The translations under genes were made by a program, and so were the position numbers. Source: Metabacillus niabensis (GTDB lineage: Bacteria; Bacillota; Bacilli; Bacillales; Bacillaceae). From it: DNA of 64,000 nt. Shown in pieces: positions 60,497 through 64,000 of this stretch. Location: positions 1 through 64,000 of the forward strand of contig NZ_JAIVLH010000012.1 in assembly GCF_020524345.1 (NCBI RefSeq), read 5' to 3'. How positions within the stretch are numbered: position 1 is the stretch's first letter; each line of letters opens with the position of its first letter. Under the pieces are notes generated by a model. That model worked only from the letters and a program-made list of their open reading frames with translations, made no database searches and was not told the DNA's origin.

Positions 60497-62050
60497 TCAG
60501 ACAATAAGTTTTGAATGTTGAAGCTCTGATGCAAACTGAACAAGCATATGCTTTCTGCCCAATGGCCCCCACGGATCCCATTCCTGACTTTTAGGGTAAT
60601 ATACTTCCTTTGACTGGACCGCCCTCAACGCTTTCCATTCATTTGACTGAACAACTCGCCACACATCTTTTTCACGACTCCAGAGAATAAGAAGCTTGTC
60701 ACAGTCCAAGTTTGCCAGCTCTTCCACCGTCACAACCTGATATCCTGTATCCGGTACATCCGGATGTGGCTCAAAGCCCAGTTTTTGATAAAACAAGTCA
60801 AGACATGCATGATGCTGGCGCCCATATAGACGTATTTCTTCCTGTCGAATCCATATGACTGCCCAATTTCCTTTCCTTGTTAAAGGGCATAATTCATCTT
60901 TCACTTTTGTTTCCAGACAAGTTATTTCATGTTCAATTCCATCTACCAAGCTTTCTACATGAAACAACCGGGCGATTTCTCTGAGATAGTCATTCCAATT
61001 TGTTTGCAAAGAAATATGCTCGATTTTTTGTTGATGTGATAGAAGGACTGACTGAATTTCTCCATTATGCAATGGGGTTTTAATAATGATATCCGGTTGT
61101 GTGAAAAGAATTTCCTCTGGTTGAAACAACTTTTCTGCATTTAGTAGTCTTGTCCCGTGTAACTCTGATTTCAAATAACCGGGAATCCCTTTAGTAGCTG
61201 GATATTCCGTTGGATAAGCAGGCGCTGCAACAGGTTGAATTCCTAATGAAAGCAAGTGATCTTGTAAAAAGAGTTGACTCACGACAGCTACTCGTTCCTT
61301 TGTTCTTTTCATATAGATCGTTGGTGGTTGTCCTACCTTTTGTTTGAAAATCCGACTAAAATAAAACTCATCTTGCAGCCCTACCTTTAAGGCAACTTCT
61401 TTTGCTGTTATTCCCTTATTTTGCAGCATGAGTGTTTTCGCTGCTTTCATCCGCTCTGTAATTAAGTATTCCTTTGGAGACATGCCTACTTGTTTCTTAA
61501 AAGCTCTTGTAAAAGAACTTGGTGTCATTTTGGCTTTCTCTGCAAGAGCTGTTACTGTATAAGGATTTGTCAAACGATTTTTTATAAATGCTTTTGATTC
61601 TTCAATTCGATCTACCTCTGTTTGATCTGTTAGTAGAGATAGAAGATTCCATACAATTGCCTGAAATTTACACAGATCAGAAATGGACGTTCTGTTTTGA
61701 CATTCCATTGCTTCCTCCCAGAGTGGTACAACTTTTGCCGGAGCTTGATCAGCTAGTGGAAGGGATGGTGGCAAGGTGAAATCATTTCTTCTTTTATTCC
61801 ATGACAAAGTATAAACAGTGAGAAGCTGCCCGGATAAAGATGTGATGTTATATTCCTCTGTCAGGATATAGCTTTTTCCCTCTGTCACCTTTCGCTGATC
61901 GGTTTTATTAGAAATCTGACCGATACCTGCTGCAATATATATAAGAGTGTTTGTTTGGTTTAATAGGCTTAATCTTTCAACAACTCCTTCCCTTATTTTT
62001 AGAGTAGAAACCCTAAAGCAACATTCATTCAACGGCTTTACAGTAGTCAT
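60497..62050 (-). CDS. AraC-family regulator fused to a siderophore-binding domain (Btr-like)
   Basis: From the ATG at 62050 (AAAGGTG upstream) this is 517 residues. An N-terminal cupin-like part (about 1-130) is followed by the AraC double helix-turn-helix (about 160-255: PYTVTALAEKAKMTPSSFTRAFKKQVGMSPKEYL; VALKVGLQDEFYFSRIFKQKVGQPP) and a C-terminal class III binding domain (about 265-510) without signal peptide. The last part ends EWDPWGPLGRKHMLVQFASEL, much like the WDPIERQKGL end of the lipoprotein next door. It probably binds the imported siderophore and activates uptake genes, as Btr does with bacillibactin. Confidence 0.92.
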   Translation of the reverse strand: MTTVKPLNECCFRVSTLKIREGVVERLSLLNQTNTLIYIAAGIGQISNKTDQRKVTEGKSYILTEEYNITSLSGQLLTVYTLSWNKRRNDFTLPPSLPLADQAPAKVVPLWEEAMECQNRTSISDLCKFQAIVWNLLSLLTDQTEVDRIEESKAFIKNRLTNPYTVTALAEKAKMTPSSFTRAFKKQVGMSPKEYLITERMKAAKTLMLQNKGITAKEVALKVGLQDEFYFSRIFKQKVGQPPTIYMKRTKERVAVVSQLFLQDHLLSLGIQPVAAPAYPTEYPATKGIPGYLKSELHGTRLLNAEKLFQPEEILFTQPDIIIKTPLHNGEIQSVLLSHQQKIEHISLQTNWNDYLREIARLFHVESLVDGIEHEITCLETKVKDELCPLTRKGNWAVIWIRQEEIRLYGRQHHACLDLFYQKLGFEPHPDVPDTGYQVVTVEELANLDCDKLLILWSREKDVWRVVQSNEWKALRAVQSKEVYYPKSQEWDPWGPLGRKHMLVQFASELQHSKLIV

Positions 62051-62151
62051 AACATTCACCTTTCATTCGTTTGATTCTTAAACAGAATGTTGAAAAAGAA
62101 TTGACAAAAAACCTTTTTCAATAGTAGATTTATAAGCAATTATGTTCTAAT

Positions 62152-62172
62152 TGAAAATGAAGATCATTTTCA
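62152..62172. promoter_or_regulatory. Fur-like palindrome before the permease genes
   Basis: TGAAAATGA and TCATTTTCA are perfect arms around AGA. It fits the extended Fur consensus at most positions and could also serve the AraC regulator. A TTGACA is at 62101. Confidence 0.7.
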
Positions 62173-62193
62173 TGTAACGAAGGGATGGATAGA

Positions 62194-63237
62194 ATGGATA
62201 AACCGATTACCCCCACTGTGGTACAACTGCAAACAGATTCTTCTATGCGTAAAAAAGCGAAGCTTGTCGGTGTAGCAGGATTATTGTGCGTTTTTCTTTT
62301 TTTACTTGTTTCAATTGGGCTTGGCGCTGTTTGGATTTCTCCTTCGGTTATAGCTGATTCTCTTTTTTCGTTCCAAAACAGTCATATTGAACACCAACTT
62401 ATACGAGAGGTTCGAATTCCACGTGCTTTGACCGCTGCTTTGGTGGGGGCTGCTTTAGCGGTGGCAGGTGCCATTATGCAAGGGCTTACTCGTAATCCTC
62501 TCGCAGATCCATCCATTATTGGCATTACACACGGGGCCGGCTTGGCAATTGCCGTGTCGCTAGCTTTTGTGGGTTCAGGTTCCTATTGGAATTTGCTGTT
62601 ATGGTCTTTTGCCGGTTCTGCAATAGGAGCCTGTCTTGTCTTTGTTTTTTCCGTTATAGCTAAGGACCGAATTTCCCCTGTGACACTTACATTAGCAGGT
62701 GCAGCTCTAAGTACACTTTTTAGTGCCCTTTCGACTGGTATTGCTTTATATTTTCAAGTATCACAAGATCTTAGTTTTTGGATTGCCGGAGGTTTGTCAG
62801 GTACAAAATGGCTACATGTCATGATTTTGGTTCCAACCGTTTTGATTGGTCTCATTCTTTCACTTTTTATTAGTCGTTCTTTAACGATCCTGTCAATGGG
62901 AGAAGAAGTAGCAACAGGGCTTGGACAATCTCTTGCCAACATACGTTGGATCGGGATCATCACCGTTGTCCTATTATCTGGTGTTGCGGTCTCAATTGCT
63001 GGAGCGATAGGGTTTATTGGACTTGTGATTCCACATATCATTCGACTCCTACTAGGATCGAATTACCAGGTCGTGATTCCATTAAGTGCCATTGCAGGTG
63101 CCTTGCTCCTAATTGTTGCAGATATTGGCGCCCGAATGATTAATCCTCCATTTGAAACACCGGTAAGTGCGATTACAGCATTAGTTGGTGTACCGTTTTT
63201 CCTTTATTTATCACGTACGAAAAGAGGGTATATGTAA
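62194..63237 (+). CDS. FecCD-family siderophore ABC permease (first subunit)
   Basis: The ATG at 62194 fits an AGGG site; an upstream ATG at 62185 is too close to it. The protein of about 347 residues has nine to ten hydrophobic segments and BtuC/FecCD motifs: VRIPRALTAALVGAALAVAGAIMQGLTRNPLADPSIIGITHGA (about 70-112) and GFIGLVIPHIIRLLLGSNYQ. It forms the channel with the next gene's product. No ATPase is visible before the window ends. Confidence 0.93.
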   Translation: MDKPITPTVVQLQTDSSMRKKAKLVGVAGLLCVFLFLLVSIGLGAVWISPSVIADSLFSFQNSHIEHQLIREVRIPRALTAALVGAALAVAGAIMQGLTRNPLADPSIIGITHGAGLAIAVSLAFVGSGSYWNLLLWSFAGSAIGACLVFVFSVIAKDRISPVTLTLAGAALSTLFSALSTGIALYFQVSQDLSFWIAGGLSGTKWLHVMILVPTVLIGLILSLFISRSLTILSMGEEVATGLGQSLANIRWIGIITVVLLSGVAVSIAGAIGFIGLVIPHIIRLLLGSNYQVVIPLSAIAGALLLIVADIGARMINPPFETPVSAITALVGVPFFLYLSRTKRGYM

Positions 63238-64000
63238 TGGATTGGAAAGAAGCAGTCCTTCGCTCAAAAGTTTGGTTGATCACGATTATATTGTTCATTT
63301 TCAGCATATTCGTATTGAGTCTTTCAACAGGGAGTCTCCCCATTCATCTAAAAGAAGTAGTCACTACATTTGCCGGAAATGGAACTCCTCAACAAGAACT
63401 TGTCCTATACCAACTTCGTTTACCGAGAATGCTTATCGCACTATTAATAGGTGCCGGGCTCGCTCTATCAGGAGCTATCTTACAGGGTCTTTCCCGCAAT
63501 TCTTTAGCTGACCCGGGAATATTAGGTATTAATGCAGGTGCCGGGCTAACCGTGGTATTTTGTATCTTTCTGATTGGCGAAAACAAGAATACCATTTTGT
63601 CTTCACCAGGTCTATTACCGGTCTTTGCGTTTATTGGTGCCATTACTATTGCATTGCTTATCTATAGTTTTTCATGGAAAGGCGGTATCGAGCCTGGACG
63701 ATTACTTCTCATGGGACTTGGCTTTAATGCTTTATGTGGCGCACTATTAATTATTCTTCAATTAAAAATGGATCCGAAAGACTTTCAACAAGCAACCATC
63801 TGGTTAACCGGAAGCATATGGGGAACACAGTGGCCATATGTTTGGGCATTGCTCCCTTGGATTGTCATTTTATCTCCTCTTGCTTTTTTTAAGGCAAGAT
63901 CCATGAATCTTCTCCAATTCACGGAGGCTGTTCCTGTTGTATTAGGTGTAAACGTAGAGTCAGAACGGCGAATTCTTTTATGTTTATCTGCTGCATTGGC
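63237..64000 (+). CDS. FecCD-family siderophore ABC permease (second subunit), cut by window edge
   Basis: The start codon overlaps the upstream stop (TAATG). The 254 residues present begin MDWKEAVLRSKVWLITIIL and show LYQLRLPRMLIALLIGAGLALSGAILQGLSRNSLADPGILGINAGAG, the FecCD landmark, and PGRLLLMGLGFNALCGALLI. It pairs with the preceding permease as a heterodimer. The C-terminal third lies outside the window. Confidence 0.93.
   Translation, partial: MDWKEAVLRSKVWLITIILFIFSIFVLSLSTGSLPIHLKEVVTTFAGNGTPQQELVLYQLRLPRMLIALLIGAGLALSGAILQGLSRNSLADPGILGINAGAGLTVVFCIFLIGENKNTILSSPGLLPVFAFIGAITIALLIYSFSWKGGIEPGRLLLMGLGFNALCGALLIILQLKMDPKDFQQATIWLTGSIWGTQWPYVWALLPWIVILSPLAFFKARSMNLLQFTEAVPVVLGVNVESERRILLCLSAAL

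Noticed and set aside
1-64000. CRISPR array, tRNA or rRNA genes
   Set aside because: No regularly spaced direct repeats, tRNA cloverleaf or rRNA segments were seen.

Overview
The window is AT-rich, uses strong GGAGG-type ribosome binding sites, frequent TTG starts and dense intrinsic terminators. It carries a spore-germination permease (GerAB type), a DUF4179 anti-sigma/ECF sigma pair, an S-box leader and a complete petrobactin-type siderophore operon. Together these point to a Gram-positive spore former of the Bacillaceae, with gene content close to Bacillus sensu lato. I cannot name the species from sequence alone.

Layout. 0-13 kb is ordinary chromosomal content: ECF sigma and anti-sigma; a molybdate uptake pair (modB, modA) divergent from an HTH/binding-domain regulator; single-gene units for a transglutaminase-like protein, an acetyltransferase, a secreted phosphodiesterase-fold protein and a general-stress flavin-domain protein; a nitrate/nitrite-type MFS carrier; and an NhaC-family carrier behind a SAM-I riboswitch. 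12.6-13.0 kb holds decayed duplicate DNA. 13.3-16.8 kb is a GntR-controlled ABC operon of the Ytr type. 17-21 kb is an accessory, decaying stretch: a frameshifted CPBP protease, a broken peptidoglycan-binding toxin gene with a putative immunity gene, and a group IIC intron remnant sitting on a terminator. 21-28 kb holds membrane and enzyme genes (metallopeptidase, two transferase-like genes, DedA, ECF S-component, a CBO0543-like pair). 28-34 kb contains an ArsR-controlled efflux pump, a proline-dehydrogenase homologue and several regulators. 34.8-40 kb is again patchy: a second group IIC intron remnant, two lipoproteins, DHFR, secreted hypotheticals and many copies of a short dispersed repeat. 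39.8-48.9 kb carries lipid genes (plsC-like, fabH-like), RidA, an EamA carrier, and a block of two HxlR regulators with a zinc-ADH-like reductase, a PfpI protein and a large unrecognised protein behind a structured leader. 48.9-52.4 kb is a graveyard (LacI remnant, IS3 remnant, IS1182-like end) around an orphan gerAB. 52.4-64 kb is a Fur-boxed iron island: asbA-F for petrobactin synthesis, a siderophore-binding lipoprotein, an AraC regulator fused to a binding domain, and two FecCD permeases, the second cut by the window edge.

How parts work together. The iron island is the clearest system: Asb enzymes build a 3,4-catecholate siderophore, the lipoprotein and permeases import it, and the AraC/binding-domain protein probably senses it in the cytoplasm; three Fur-like boxes stand before asbA, the lipoprotein and the permeases. 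The least explained locus is at 45.5-47.6 kb: a 12-codon leader peptide overlapping a perfect 13-bp hairpin before a 629-residue protein that I could not assign, next to two redox-type HxlR regulators whose neighbouring enzymes share a 32-bp upstream element.
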